The notes beneath the pieces are model-generated. The model saw only the letters and a list, made by a program, of their open reading frames with translations. It searched no databases and was not told where the DNA came from. Positions 1 through 8,208 of a stretch of 62,494 nt of DNA are shown one piece after another. Numbering within the stretch: position 1 is the first letter of the stretch; each line of letters begins with the position of its first letter. Source of the stretch: Anaerolineales bacterium (lineage in GTDB: Bacteria > Chloroflexota > Anaerolineae > Anaerolineales > UBA6663); NCBI GenBank assembly GCA_020845955.1, contig JADLEU010000245.1, positions 1 to 62,494 of the forward strand. Direction: 5' to 3'. A program made the position numbers and the translations under genes.

Positions 1-2
1 CC

Positions 3-86
3 GAGCGCGGCTTGCGTCTGATGGCAGCCGCACTTTGGTGCCGCAACAAAGAGTTTCCCGGCTTCGTGCTGCAGCCGGCTGCATAA
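3..86 (+). CDS. C-terminal end of an unrecognised gene cut by the window edge
   Basis: An open frame enters from the left edge and ends at TAA after 27 codons, with residues such as RGLRLMAAALWCRNKEFPGF. Codon use looks protein-like (many GC-ending codons), but nothing identifies a family. It could equally be a chance open frame. Confidence 0.25.
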   Translation, partial: ERGLRLMAAALWCRNKEFPGFVLQPAA

Positions 87-429
87 TCTTCGTGCTTGGC
101 GAAGTTGTTAAAGAGCAATTCTATAGAGAGTCAAGGGTAAACATATGCGTGATCCACACGTTGTCCCCCTACAGTACCAGTTGCAGACGGTCGAAGCCGA
201 CTCATTTAACCAACCTGCCCTATCGAGGAAAATACTGCCGCCGATCGTCTGTGCTGTGTTTGGCCAATGGCCTCGAAGCATTTGAACCCAAGCTTCACTT
301 CTGGTCCATAGAAGCTGTCCGTACTGTTGCTGATCCTTTTTTGCTCCATGGGACTCGACACCGCATGAAGGGGCGGCGGGATATAGCTAAACTACTCCGA
401 GGGCCTGGCAATGAAGCCGCAACTTGGAC

Positions 430-655
430 TTGGCCAAGTCTTCCTCCCATGGCAGGCCAAATGATCCGAGGCCACCGCGTCAGAAGCACCCATAGTTTGC
501 CGGCCATTGAGAAACGCACTGGTTCCGCGAACACATTGAAATCGCGGCGCAGCAGCTCGTCAAGTACCGCCTGGTAGTAGATCCCCTCTAACCCAGCTAC
601 AAACTGACCTGTCCAAGAGAGCAGGTTCAACAGCGGCCTAGCTCAGGCATATGGC
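430..655 (-). pseudogene. Broken C-terminal fragment of a squalene/phytoene synthase
   Basis: The minus-strand translation resembles the C-terminal third of the intact synthase at 2007-2915. LLSWTGQFVAGLEGIYYQAV matches LLSQTGRYVAGAGGIYYRAV, and RFSMAGKLWVLLTRWPRIIWP matches RFSMVRKLWVMLMGWPQIVWP. An in-frame stop lies just upstream (RPYA*ARPLL aligned with the LYASSWSGL region), and the catalytic Asp-rich half is missing. It is therefore a dead partial copy, from an old duplication or a related displaced gene. The two copies have clearly diverged at DNA level. Confidence 0.8.
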
Positions 656-686
656 CGGACAGGCTTGCCCACCTTGAGTACACAAC

Positions 687-860
687 TATTATGACGCCGT
701 CCTCGAGGCCACGGTGGCGATGGTCGGAGCGGCGATCACTACGCTGCAAAATCAAATTGCTGGCGTGACTGTGCAACTAGCATAGTTGCAGGCCCGGTTG
801 AACAAGACAACGCCCCCTTTGACTATCCCCAGCGAGAATCATCAAAAGTGCTTGCTTACG
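687..860 (+). pseudogene. Possible relic of an IS66-type transposase N-terminus
   Basis: This frame reads a heptad-like leucine-rich segment (LEATVAMVGAAITTLQNQIAG), then a TAG, then LQARLNKTTPPLTIPSENHQK. This resembles the coiled coil plus 'LEARLxxNSxNSSxPPSSD' segment near the start of IS66-family transposases. Only a short interrupted piece remains and no catalytic domain is visible, so the assignment is tentative. Confidence 0.3.
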
Positions 861-952
861 GAACAATTGTTCCTATAATGTAGGCGTAGACGCAATCGCT
901 ACCCAGCTTGTTTTGTCCGGCATACACGCGATTGGGTTAGTCAATCGGCTCC

Positions 953-1135
953 GTGGACAAATCACTCGAAGCAAAGCTCGGCCAGCAGGACATGATTGAT
1001 CTGCAGAACGCTCGCGAGCTGGTCAAGAGCAAGCAAGGTGAGGGTATCGCAAAAAGTGGATCGGCCATAGCTGCTGGCATCCCAGTGGTCAGCGTGAAGG
1101 CAAGGGGACTGGTGCACGATATATGTCGGGACTAG
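953..1135 (+). CDS. Small ORF, doubtful
   Basis: A 60-codon frame starting with GTG encodes a charged N-terminus (MDKSLEAKLGQQDM) and a small hydrophobic segment. No clear ribosome binding site precedes it and no family is recognised. It lies in a decayed region and may not be expressed. Confidence 0.2.
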   Translation: MDKSLEAKLGQQDMIDLQNARELVKSKQGEGIAKSGSAIAAGIPVVSVKARGLVHDICRD

Positions 1136-1180
1136 TAAACTGAGCTCAATTACCCATGGCAATCTACAAATGGAGATAAC

Positions 1181-1399
1181 ATGCCTACGATACGTGCCGT
1201 GTTCCCAATAACTATGCAATTCAGCGTCGAGGTGACGCGAGACTTCGACCTAAACGGTGAATACCAGATCGCAGAAGCTTTGTATCGGCAGATCATCGCA
1301 ATGGACGACAGCGATGCAATTGATTTCTTGATTGAAGCGATCACCACAGTTGGGGAAGGCAAACCAACCATTCCCAGGACCGATGTTGAGCAACAATAG
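1181..1399 (+). CDS. Small hypothetical protein
   Basis: This 72-residue frame is preceded by GGAG at a good distance (ggagataacATG). The protein is acidic and probably helical in its middle (LNGEYQIAEALYRQIIAMDDSDAI is a continuous amphipathic stretch). No domain was recognised. It is followed 65 bp later by another small same-strand ORF, so the two may be co-transcribed. Confidence 0.4.
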   Translation: MPTIRAVFPITMQFSVEVTRDFDLNGEYQIAEALYRQIIAMDDSDAIDFLIEAITTVGEGKPTIPRTDVEQQ

Positions 1400-1464
1400 C
1401 GCATGGTTGGCTACACTAGAACGAACAATGGATGTTGGCCAGTACCAGGGAGGCGGGTCAGAAA

Positions 1465-1680
1465 ATGGATGAGTTTCATGAACTCGTGACATTCGTAACA
1501 GAGAACTACCCCTCGTACTCCTATGTGATCAAGCCAGACCAAGAGATCGCGGTTGACGGCCTCATTTTTCGACCTAGGCCCGCAGGAGGTTTCTACTTCC
1601 TAAACGAAAATGGTGAGCAGGAAGTGACGTATAGTGAAGCGATTGACGCGCTACGCAATGATATCGAAGAGTCAGCGTGA
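1465..1680 (+). CDS. Small hypothetical protein
   Basis: This is a 71-residue protein starting MDEFHELVTFV. The ATG at 1465 was chosen over an in-frame ATG at 1432 because gaggcgggt lies just upstream of it. The sequence looks like a small alpha/beta fold (a helix, two beta strands around IAVDGLIFRPRPAGGFYFL, then a C-terminal helix). No family was recognised. It sits next to the 72-residue ORF upstream. Confidence 0.45.
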   Translation: MDEFHELVTFVTENYPSYSYVIKPDQEIAVDGLIFRPRPAGGFYFLNENGEQEVTYSEAIDALRNDIEESA

Positions 1681-2006
1681 AATCGAGGCAATCCTTGGCA
1701 ATCGCGGCAGATTTGCTAGCGCCTTTGGCATCTCTCGGACTCGCCACCTAGGACCAAGTGACTGTAGCCACCTTTCTACGGAAACCTTCCAGCCGCGCTG
1801 CGTTTTACTTGCATACACGCATATCACGTCCCGTGACAAAGGGAAAGCAGACAACTGTGGCTGCCTTGTCTATTACAATATTCTGGCAGATGGGAAAATC
1901 AACTTGGCGTGCAGGGCCTAACAGAAAACACCCCACCGTAGGGGGGACGGCAGGGTGTACCCGGATTGCTCCAGGTGAGTGAATTCTATGCAAGGCCAGA
2001 GCGCTG
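1681..2006. other. Intergenic stretch, nothing recognised
   Basis: No ORF with a credible start or family match lies here. The segment separates the small plus-strand ORFs from the convergent synthase gene. A G/C-rich run near 1930-1960 (ccccaccgtaggggggacgg) could fold weakly but has no T-tract. Confidence 0.3.
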
Positions 2007-2915
2007 TCAACTTTGTCGGCGAGCATTGGGCCACACGATCTGTGGCCATCCCATTAGCATCACCCACAGCTTTCGGACCATCGAGAAGCGCACCGTCTCC
2101 CCAAAAACGTTGTATTCACGTCGCTCCAGCTCATCGAGCACGGCCCGGTAATAGATTCCCCCTGCCCCGGCCACATACCGCCCTGTCTGCGATAACAAGC
2201 TCAGTCCTGACCAGGATGAGGCATAGAGCTGACGCGTGATGCCTGCCAAGTGACCCATAAGCGCGCGAAACCGCTCGTCGTAAACCCTGGCCTCGATGTC
2301 GCTGTACTTCAGGCCAACGGCCGCTAGCTCATCTCCGGGCAAGTAAATCCGACCGGCACTCAGATCATCACCTACATCGCGCAGAATGTTTGTCAATTGC
2401 AGGGCAGTGCAAAGCTCAACTGCCTGCGGCGCCGCATCATCAAACGTCACGCCCGGTGCCAGGTGGAGAAGCTTCAATGATAGAAGCCCCACCGTCCCAG
2501 CCACGTGATAGCAGTAGTCTTTCAGTTCATCCAACGTCGCGTATCGGCGCGGTGTCGCGTCCATTTCGATGCCATCGAGCAGGTCATTGACGTGGCGCGG
2601 CTCAATGGCGTACCGCTCGCGGACATCAGCCCATGCTGCCAGAACTGGGTCGGCCTGCTCATAGGATGGCCGCAGTGCCATTTGGCGCCACGCCTGAAAC
2701 TCATCCAAGGACAACTTGTCCTGGTCTACCATGTTGTCGGCCTGCCGAAAGAAGGCGAAGGCGACGCGCATGGCGACGCGGCGATCGGGTGGGAGAAACA
2801 TAGAAACGGAGTGGAACATCCCCTCCTGCTGGCGGATGTATCGTTCGGCCGCCGCGTACGCCTCGCGCAGCGGCATCGATCTTGCTGCCGCCGTCGCGTC
2901 TGACGTCGGCTTCAT
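2007..2915 (-). CDS. Squalene/phytoene synthase family protein
   Basis: The predicted protein has 302 residues, the normal length for this family, which condenses two prenyl diphosphates head-to-head (C15 to squalene-type or C20 to phytoene-type products) at the membrane surface. Both Mg2+-binding Asp-rich motifs are visible: DNMVD at residues 60-64 and DVGDD at 180-184, the latter inside LQLTNILRDVGDDLSAGR. The start overlaps the end of the upstream membrane-protein gene by four bases (ATGA), which implies translational coupling in an XRE-ImmA-membrane protein-synthase operon. The product cannot be decided from sequence. No desaturase or cyclase is adjacent. Confidence 0.9.
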   Translation of the reverse strand: MKPTSDATAAARSMPLREAYAAAERYIRQQEGMFHSVSMFLPPDRRVAMRVAFAFFRQADNMVDQDKLSLDEFQAWRQMALRPSYEQADPVLAAWADVRERYAIEPRHVNDLLDGIEMDATPRRYATLDELKDYCYHVAGTVGLLSLKLLHLAPGVTFDDAAPQAVELCTALQLTNILRDVGDDLSAGRIYLPGDELAAVGLKYSDIEARVYDERFRALMGHLAGITRQLYASSWSGLSLLSQTGRYVAGAGGIYYRAVLDELERREYNVFGETVRFSMVRKLWVMLMGWPQIVWPNARRQS

Positions 2916-3895
2916 TGGGTACTCAGCCTTTGCAGCTTGTGCAGTAACTCGAAGTAGCCCGGGGATTGAGCAACCAATTGATCCAGCCGCCTGGCGAGCT
3001 GCTGGGCTACCTGGCTAGAAGATGCCTTCAATGCCTTTCGCCGATCCAGGATCGCAATGGCAAGTCGGTAATTAGCATAGTCGGGCGTATTCCAGGCCTC
3101 AGCAGGCGGCACCTGGATCGGAGGGGCCTTCAACAAGGCTGCCGTCAGGCGCTCGATACGGCGCAAACGGCCCAGGGTAAGCAAATCCCGCACTCGCGCC
3201 ATCTGCCGTGCCAAGGACACCAGCAACGCCGGCGGAAGTAGCGACGCTATGTAAGCCAGAATCATCAGGCCTATTAGGACATTGACGTAAGAAAATGAGT
3301 ATGTGCGTGGCAGGACTTCAATCAGCACCAGCGGACCAATGGTAACCCTAGACCCCAACCATACAGCCAAGATAACCTGCGTCGCGAGGATGCACAGCAG
3401 GCGTAGCCGAATAGGTAGTGCGCGCTCATTCTTGACTCTGTGAGAGAGAGCCGGGACTGCGATGGTGGCTACGATTGCAAACGCATAGCCTTGCGCCAAC
3501 GTGGTTACCAGCATCTCACCATTTGCCGTTGGGGAGCGGGTGACGGTCATCTCCGGAAGGAACAACCACCATACGGCCAGTATGGCGATAGACACAACCG
3601 GGGCCAGCCACAGCAGCCAGCTTCGGGGACGAAGCGAGGCATCCAGGCTGAGACAGCTCAACGCCCATACCACGGCCGCGGCAATTGCAAATAGATACTC
3701 CGCGACCAAGCTGATAGCCACCAGGCCGGTACTGCCCTCCACCCAGTCTTCAACAACGGGTGTGCTGAAGGTTGCGGCCAAGGTAAAAAACACCAGCGTG
3801 GCAAAGGTGTATAGCGCGTGCGCTGAGTGAAGCTGCACTCGCGGGAGCCGCCACAGGATCATGGCCCAGCCGACCAGAGCAGCGACGTCATTCAT
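2912..3895 (-). CDS. Polytopic membrane protein, MAB_1171c/DUF6545-like
   Basis: This 327-residue protein has about seven hydrophobic segments in its first 230 residues (for example LVFFTLAATF, LFAIAAAVVWALSCL, WLLWLAPVVSIAILAVWWLF) and a soluble, basic, helical C-terminus rich in RR and LARR. Layout, size and neighbours resemble the 'MAB_1171c family putative transporter' proteins that accompany XRE and ImmA/IrrE genes in actinobacteria. That assignment is from memory of the family, not a search. It lies 15 bp downstream of the ImmA-like gene and overlaps the synthase start. Confidence 0.65.
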   Translation of the reverse strand: MNDVAALVGWAMILWRLPRVQLHSAHALYTFATLVFFTLAATFSTPVVEDWVEGSTGLVAISLVAEYLFAIAAAVVWALSCLSLDASLRPRSWLLWLAPVVSIAILAVWWLFLPEMTVTRSPTANGEMLVTTLAQGYAFAIVATIAVPALSHRVKNERALPIRLRLLCILATQVILAVWLGSRVTIGPLVLIEVLPRTYSFSYVNVLIGLMILAYIASLLPPALLVSLARQMARVRDLLTLGRLRRIERLTAALLKAPPIQVPPAEAWNTPDYANYRLAIAILDRRKALKASSSQVAQQLARRLDQLVAQSPGYFELLHKLQRLSTQ

Positions 3896-3910
3896 CGAAT
3901 TGAACCGTCG

Positions 3911-4438
3911 CTACTTGGCTTCATCCATTCCCAGCCCCTGCATAAACTGGCGCATCTCAAGTCCGTCGCCGGCGTGGCTGAGCGCGGCGATTCCCGCCTG
4001 CCGGTAAACGCGCTGCTGGATGAGGTTTGACAGGGTCTCGGCCTCAAGCTCCTGTTCGTCTACGGCGCTTTGCTGGAGAGCGGCGCGAAGGGTGACTTCT
4101 GCTTCCGGCAAGTGGGCGTGGGCACCCAAAAGGTGCTGGAGATCTTTGCCGGCATGAATGGTTCGATGGCCGAGCAGGAGGTGGCACAGCTCATGGAGGA
4201 GAATATGGACTGTGTGGACGTGCAGCGGCTCGTTCTCATAGAAGATGTAGTCAGCGGAGTCATCCTCTATCCAGGCTCCAAACAACTCTGTCGGCAAACG
4301 CCACGGCACGAGGTGGATGGCCCGGCCCCGGCGCTTTTCGACCCAGGCAACGAACGCTACGATCTCGAAACGCGAGAAGTCGAAGTCCCACTCGTCCAAT
4401 TCCTCGCTGAGGAATCTGTGAAGTGTTCCACCGCCCAC
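3911..4438 (-). CDS. ImmA/IrrE family zinc metallopeptidase
   Basis: This 175-residue protein has a perfect zinc-peptidase motif HELCH at residues 82-86, followed by LLLGH, and a downstream acidic segment (EQELEAE, about 128-134) that can supply the third zinc ligand. Proteins of this family usually cleave or inactivate a partner XRE repressor. Such a repressor is encoded immediately upstream on the same strand, so a regulatory protease-repressor pair is likely. The substrate is inferred, not shown. Confidence 0.85.
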   Translation of the reverse strand: MGGGTLHRFLSEELDEWDFDFSRFEIVAFVAWVEKRRGRAIHLVPWRLPTELFGAWIEDDSADYIFYENEPLHVHTVHILLHELCHLLLGHRTIHAGKDLQHLLGAHAHLPEAEVTLRAALQQSAVDEQELEAETLSNLIQQRVYRQAGIAALSHAGDGLEMRQFMQGLGMDEAK

Positions 4439-4547
4439 CGTCGCCTCCTTACCACACCTCGACCATTAGACTGTAGCCCGGTGGCAGGCAAGCTGCCGCG
4501 TACGTGATTAGCGCGAACAACCTCTGATTGCAGTGCGACCCAGATAG

Positions 4548-4943
4548 CTACTCCTTGGGCAGTTTGGGTGGTGGCAACCCTTCGGCCTTGCGTACAAAGT
4601 CAAGCATGTTGCGCACCGCCGCCAGACCTTCTTCTGACATACCGTTAGCCCGCAGCTTGATCTCGTCCACTGCCTGCGCTGGCGCGAATTGGGCCAGGTA
4701 AGCTTCACAGCCAGCCCGTGTGTCGAAATCGAAGTAGCTCAGGCCCACGCCAAAGTATTTGACCAGGGCGCGAAGGATTTTGAGCCCCGGATTGATATTC
4801 TCGCCCCTATGGATCTTGCGAATGTTGGTGGCATTCTCGCCAGTGGCTTCCGCGATCGCACGGTAGGCGGCAGAAATGCCACGAGATTCACCGTACTCAA
4901 AGAGGATTTGAAGTTTCTCAGAAAGGGTCAAAGCGCGTGCCAT
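4548..4943 (-). CDS. XRE-type helix-turn-helix regulator
   Basis: This 131-residue protein starts MARALTLSEKL; an upstream in-frame ATG at 4964 is possible. Residues about 8-65 form a Cro/CI-like helix-turn-helix (IAEATGENATNIRKIHRGEN) followed by a short regulator-type tail. It is the first gene of the XRE-ImmA-membrane-synthase cluster. The Tn7-like transposon end begins only 80 bp upstream of the start, so its native promoter region has probably been split or replaced. Confidence 0.85.
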   Translation of the reverse strand: MARALTLSEKLQILFEYGESRGISAAYRAIAEATGENATNIRKIHRGENINPGLKILRALVKYFGVGLSYFDFDTRAGCEAYLAQFAPAQAVDEIKLRANGMSEEGLAAVRNMLDFVRKAEGLPPPKLPKE

Positions 4944-5017
4944 AGTTGCCTCTATACGCCACAACGAGAAAGTTGGAAGTGCGCTTACTATAGCACTTTA
5001 CGCACAGACTATCCAGG

Positions 5018-5022
5018 TCGTA
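5018..5022. repeat. Target site duplication, left copy (TCGTA)
   Basis: The five bases TCGTA directly precede the transposon terminus TGTAGGTTCTTC and are repeated at 11052-11056 after the right terminus. A 5-bp duplication is the hallmark of Tn7-like insertion. Confidence 0.93.
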
Positions 5023-5160
5023 TGTAGGTTCTTCTAAAGTTTGGCACTGTGCCTCTAAAGTTTGGCACTGACGGCCGGTGCTCTTGACGTAAGGGTGTCC
5101 GAATAGTTTGGCACTGGCCTAATCCGGCGGTGGTGTGGCTAAATTTTGGCACTGGCCTAA
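5023..5160. repeat. Left transposon end with four TnsB-type binding sites
   Basis: The terminal TGTAGGTTCTTCTAAAG is followed by four copies of a TTTGGCACTG core, at about 5040, 5060, 5114 and 5149. They are the presumed transposase binding sites. The first two are only 19 bp apart. Confidence 0.85.
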
Positions 5161-5189
5161 CCGGAAACAACCCCCGGCGGAGCGGGGAG

Positions 5190-5423
5190 CTAAGCGAGCA
5201 GGGACTGGAGGGAAACGCCCCAGGTTTTCGCGAGGTACTCCAGCTCGGAGACGGTCAGTTCCGCCTGGCCCAACTCGACGCGGGTGTAGGTGACCCGCGT
5301 GCAGCCCAACACCTGGGCCGCCTGCGCCTGCGAAAGGCCCTTCGTCTCCCGCACGGCGCGGATGCGCCGGCCGATCTCGACCCGGCGCCGGGCCACATAG
5401 CGCTTCACATCCGGGGCCACCAT
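5190..5423 (-). CDS. Small XRE-type repressor inside the Tn7-like element
   Basis: This 77-residue protein is almost entirely a Cro/CI helix-turn-helix (GLSQAQAAQVLGCTRVTYTR at residues 29-48, then VELGQAELTVSELEYLAKTW). It is transcribed away from tnsA. The 100-bp divergent region contains a perfect 8-bp inverted repeat, a likely operator. The simple reading is an autoregulated repressor that limits transposition-gene expression. It is unrelated to the larger host XRE gene beyond sharing the fold. Confidence 0.85.
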   Translation of the reverse strand: MVAPDVKRYVARRRVEIGRRIRAVRETKGLSQAQAAQVLGCTRVTYTRVELGQAELTVSELEYLAKTWGVSLQSLLA

Positions 5424-5444
5424 CGTCAGTTCGCCTCTTGACTC

Positions 5445-5464
5445 TTGTATAATATTTTATACAA
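5445..5464. promoter_or_regulatory. Palindromic operator between xre and tnsA
   Basis: TTGTATAA and TTATACAA form a perfect 8-bp inverted repeat around a 4-base centre, in the middle of the divergent xre/tnsA promoter region. The half-sites contain TATAAT-like -10 sequences on both strands, so repressor binding would block both promoters. The regulator identity is inferred from position. Confidence 0.65.
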
Positions 5465-5523
5465 TCGCCTAAGATCACTTCATAGCTGCAGGCTGATTCT
5501 AACACGGGCGCTCTGGAGCAAGC

Positions 5524-6174
5524 ATGGCGGTCCGGCGGCTCACCCGGCGCAAGCACGGCCTCAACGGCCTGTTCCCGTCACTCAAGGCCGGGCGCATGGT
5601 CTGGTACGAGTCGTTCCTCGAGCGCGACTTCATCCACCTGCTCGAGTTCGATCCAACCGTCGTCACCTTCGCCGAACAGCCCTTCACCCTGGAATACGTC
5701 CACCAGGGCCAAACCCGCCGCTATACGCCGGACTTCCACGTGCAACTCGCGTCCCAGCGCCAGGTCCTGGTGGAGTGCAAACCCAGCGCCTTCCTCGAGC
5801 ACCAGGACAACCCGCTCAAGTTTGCCGCGGCGCGGGCCTGGTGCGCCGAGCACGGTTGGTCCTTCCGCGTCGCGACCGAGGTGGATATTCGCCAAGAACC
5901 CCGGCTGGCCAACGTCAAACTGCTGGCCCGCTATGCCCGCCTGAACGTCGCCCCCCAGATCCAAAGCCGGGTCTTCGCGGCACTGGCCGCCAGCCCCGAC
6001 CTGAGCCTAGGTGAACTCAGCCGCTGGCTGGAGCCGGCGAACCCAGTCGCGGCGCTGCCGGACCTGCTGCACCTGGCCGCGCGGCACGCCATTGCCCTGG
6101 CGCTGGATGAGGCGCCCCTCTCGCCGGCGACGCAGGTGACGCTGCCCGCGCCGCTGCTAGTCGAAGGCCCCTGA
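5524..6174 (+). CDS. tnsA: TnsA-like transposon endonuclease
   Basis: This 216-residue protein is shorter than Tn7 TnsA (273). In Tn7, TnsA nicks the 5' ends of the transposon so that it is excised cleanly. The restriction-enzyme-like catalytic signature is visible: Glu in ESFLERDF (about residue 33), Asp in YTPDFHV (D70) and the E-x-K motif VECKP (E84, K86). The C-terminal third is helical and probably contacts TnsB or TnsC. The start follows ggagcaagc, a good ribosome site, and the stop lies 3 bp before tnsB. Confidence 0.92.
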   Translation: MAVRRLTRRKHGLNGLFPSLKAGRMVWYESFLERDFIHLLEFDPTVVTFAEQPFTLEYVHQGQTRRYTPDFHVQLASQRQVLVECKPSAFLEHQDNPLKFAAARAWCAEHGWSFRVATEVDIRQEPRLANVKLLARYARLNVAPQIQSRVFAALAASPDLSLGELSRWLEPANPVAALPDLLHLAARHAIALALDEAPLSPATQVTLPAPLLVEGP

Positions 6175-6177
6175 CCG

Positions 6178-8208
6178 ATGGGCGCCCACTACTTTAGCCC
6201 GGGCACGCGCCTGGCCTGGGCGGACGTGGTCTACGAGGTCCTGCGGGCCTTCCCCGGCGAAGGTCAGGTTAATCTCGAGAACAGCCAAACGGGCGCGGCG
6301 GTGCAGGTCGAACTGAGCCAGCTGCACGACGCCTTCTTCACCGGTCAGTTGCAATTTCTGCCGCCGGCCCGCGGCGCCGCCGAACGCCAGGCAATATTCG
6401 ACCTGGCCGATTTTCCGGAGGGCCAGGCCGCCGTGGCGCGCTACCGCCATGACGTCATCCGGCCGCTGCTGGCGCTCCCGCCCCAGGCGCGAACGCGCGC
6501 GGCCATCGAGAATCGCATGCATGAAGTTCAGGTGGCCCAGACCGCGCGGGCCGTGGGTGTGCCGATGGCGCCCCTGAGCCGCCGCTCGATCTTTCGTTGG
6601 ATGGCGCTGTTCGCCCAGCATCACGGTGACCTGCGCGCCCTGGTGCCCGGCTACGCCCGCTGCGGCGGGGCCGGGCGTTCGCGGCTACCGGTCACCCTGG
6701 ACGCCATCGTCCGCCAGGTCATTGACCAACTATACAAGACGCGCGAGACGGTCACGGTCAAGGACCTGCACTACGAGATCGCGGCCCGGGTGGACGAGGA
6801 GAACCGCCGGCGCCCCGCCACCGACCAACTAGCGCCCCCTTCTCGCCAGGCGATCAACGATCGACTGGATGCGCTCGATCTGCGGGAGTGGCTGGAAGCC
6901 AAGACCGGCAAGCGCGCGGCCAGCCGTGCCCTGCGCCAGTCCGGTCAGAAGGCCCGCCCCAGCCGGCCGTATGAGATCGTGGAACTGGACACCACCCGGG
7001 CGGACTATATCGTGGTGGACGACGCGGACGACCTGCCGCTGGGCCGGCCCACGCTCACCTACGGCCTGGACCTGGCCACCGGCTACCCGGCTGGTTTTCA
7101 CCTGGGCTTCGAGCCGCCCAGCTATCTGAGCACGATGGAGTGCCTCTACCACCTCATTCGCAAGAAGGATGAGGTACGCCCGCAGTATGGCACGACGCAC
7201 GACTGGCCGGCCTACGGTGTGCCGGCCCAGATCGTGGTGGACAACGGCCCGGAGTTCGCCAACCAGCACCTGGAAGACGCTTGCCTGTGCCTGGGCTGCC
7301 AGGTGGTCTATGCCCCGGTGCGCACGCCCGAATTCAAGGCGGGGATTGAGCGCTACTTCGGCTCGCTCAACACCGGCCTGCTGCACACCCTGCCGGGGAC
7401 GACCTTCTCGAACCCTGGCGCACGCGGCGACTATGCCAGCGCCGGCCTGGCCTGTTTGTCTCTGAAAGAATTGATGCGGGCGATCCATCTCTTCACCGTG
7501 GACGTCTATGCCCACGAGGCGCACAAGGACGGCCGGGGCCTGACCTTCATCCCTGCCCGCCGCTGGGCCGCGGCGATGGCGACCGGCTTTCTGCCGCCGC
7601 TGCCGGGCAGCGCCGAGGACCTGCGCTTACTGCTGGGGCGGGTGGCCACGCGCACACTGCAGCCCTATGGGATCGAGTTCGAGAACTTGCGCTACAACTG
7701 CGCCGCGCTCGGGCCGCTGCGCCAACAGTTGAAAGGGGCACCGGTCAAGCTCAAGTATCACCCCGGCGACCTGAGCCGGGTCTACGTGCGTGATCCGTTC
7801 GCGCCGCTGGGCGCCGCGCAGTATCTCGAAGTGCCGGCCTGCGACCCGGACGGCTATACCCAACAGCTCTCGCTGTGGAAGCACCGGGTGATCTTGCGCT
7901 ACGCCCGCGCCCAGCAGGCCAAGCCCGACCTGGCCGCCCTGGGGCGCGCCAAGCGCGAGATCCGGGCGCTGATCCAGGCGGCCAAGGGCCGCAAGAACCA
8001 GCGCGGGCGCAAGGCCATGGCGCGCTTTGAAGGCGTGCCGCCCAGCCTGGCCGGGTGCCCCGTTCCTGAACCGGACGCCGGTCCACCGGCGCCCGCGCTG
8101 GCGGCACCCACCGATGAATTGCTTTCACTGGCCGAACTGCTGGCTGGGGGCCAAGCAGCCGATGCTAACGCCGCTGATGATGGGGCCTGGGGCATGGGCT
8201 GGGGATGA
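6178..8208 (+). CDS. tnsB: TnsB-like DDE transposase
   Basis: This 676-residue protein has an rve-type catalytic core. The acidic triad appears as D271 (VELDTT), D355 (VVDNGPEF) and E391 (GIERYFGSLN), with the usual 35-residue D-E spacing. N-terminal helix-turn-helix segments (residues 80-250) should bind the repeated end motifs. A Mu B-type beta-barrel region follows the core, and the tail is proline/alanine-rich, ending in a short segment that in this family contacts TnsC. It performs 3' end cleavage and joining. The stop overlaps tnsC by 4 bp (ATGA), so translation is coupled. Confidence 0.95.
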   Translation: MGAHYFSPGTRLAWADVVYEVLRAFPGEGQVNLENSQTGAAVQVELSQLHDAFFTGQLQFLPPARGAAERQAIFDLADFPEGQAAVARYRHDVIRPLLALPPQARTRAAIENRMHEVQVAQTARAVGVPMAPLSRRSIFRWMALFAQHHGDLRALVPGYARCGGAGRSRLPVTLDAIVRQVIDQLYKTRETVTVKDLHYEIAARVDEENRRRPATDQLAPPSRQAINDRLDALDLREWLEAKTGKRAASRALRQSGQKARPSRPYEIVELDTTRADYIVVDDADDLPLGRPTLTYGLDLATGYPAGFHLGFEPPSYLSTMECLYHLIRKKDEVRPQYGTTHDWPAYGVPAQIVVDNGPEFANQHLEDACLCLGCQVVYAPVRTPEFKAGIERYFGSLNTGLLHTLPGTTFSNPGARGDYASAGLACLSLKELMRAIHLFTVDVYAHEAHKDGRGLTFIPARRWAAAMATGFLPPLPGSAEDLRLLLGRVATRTLQPYGIEFENLRYNCAALGPLRQQLKGAPVKLKYHPGDLSRVYVRDPFAPLGAAQYLEVPACDPDGYTQQLSLWKHRVILRYARAQQAKPDLAALGRAKREIRALIQAAKGRKNQRGRKAMARFEGVPPSLAGCPVPEPDAGPPAPALAAPTDELLSLAELLAGGQAADANAADDGAWGMGWG

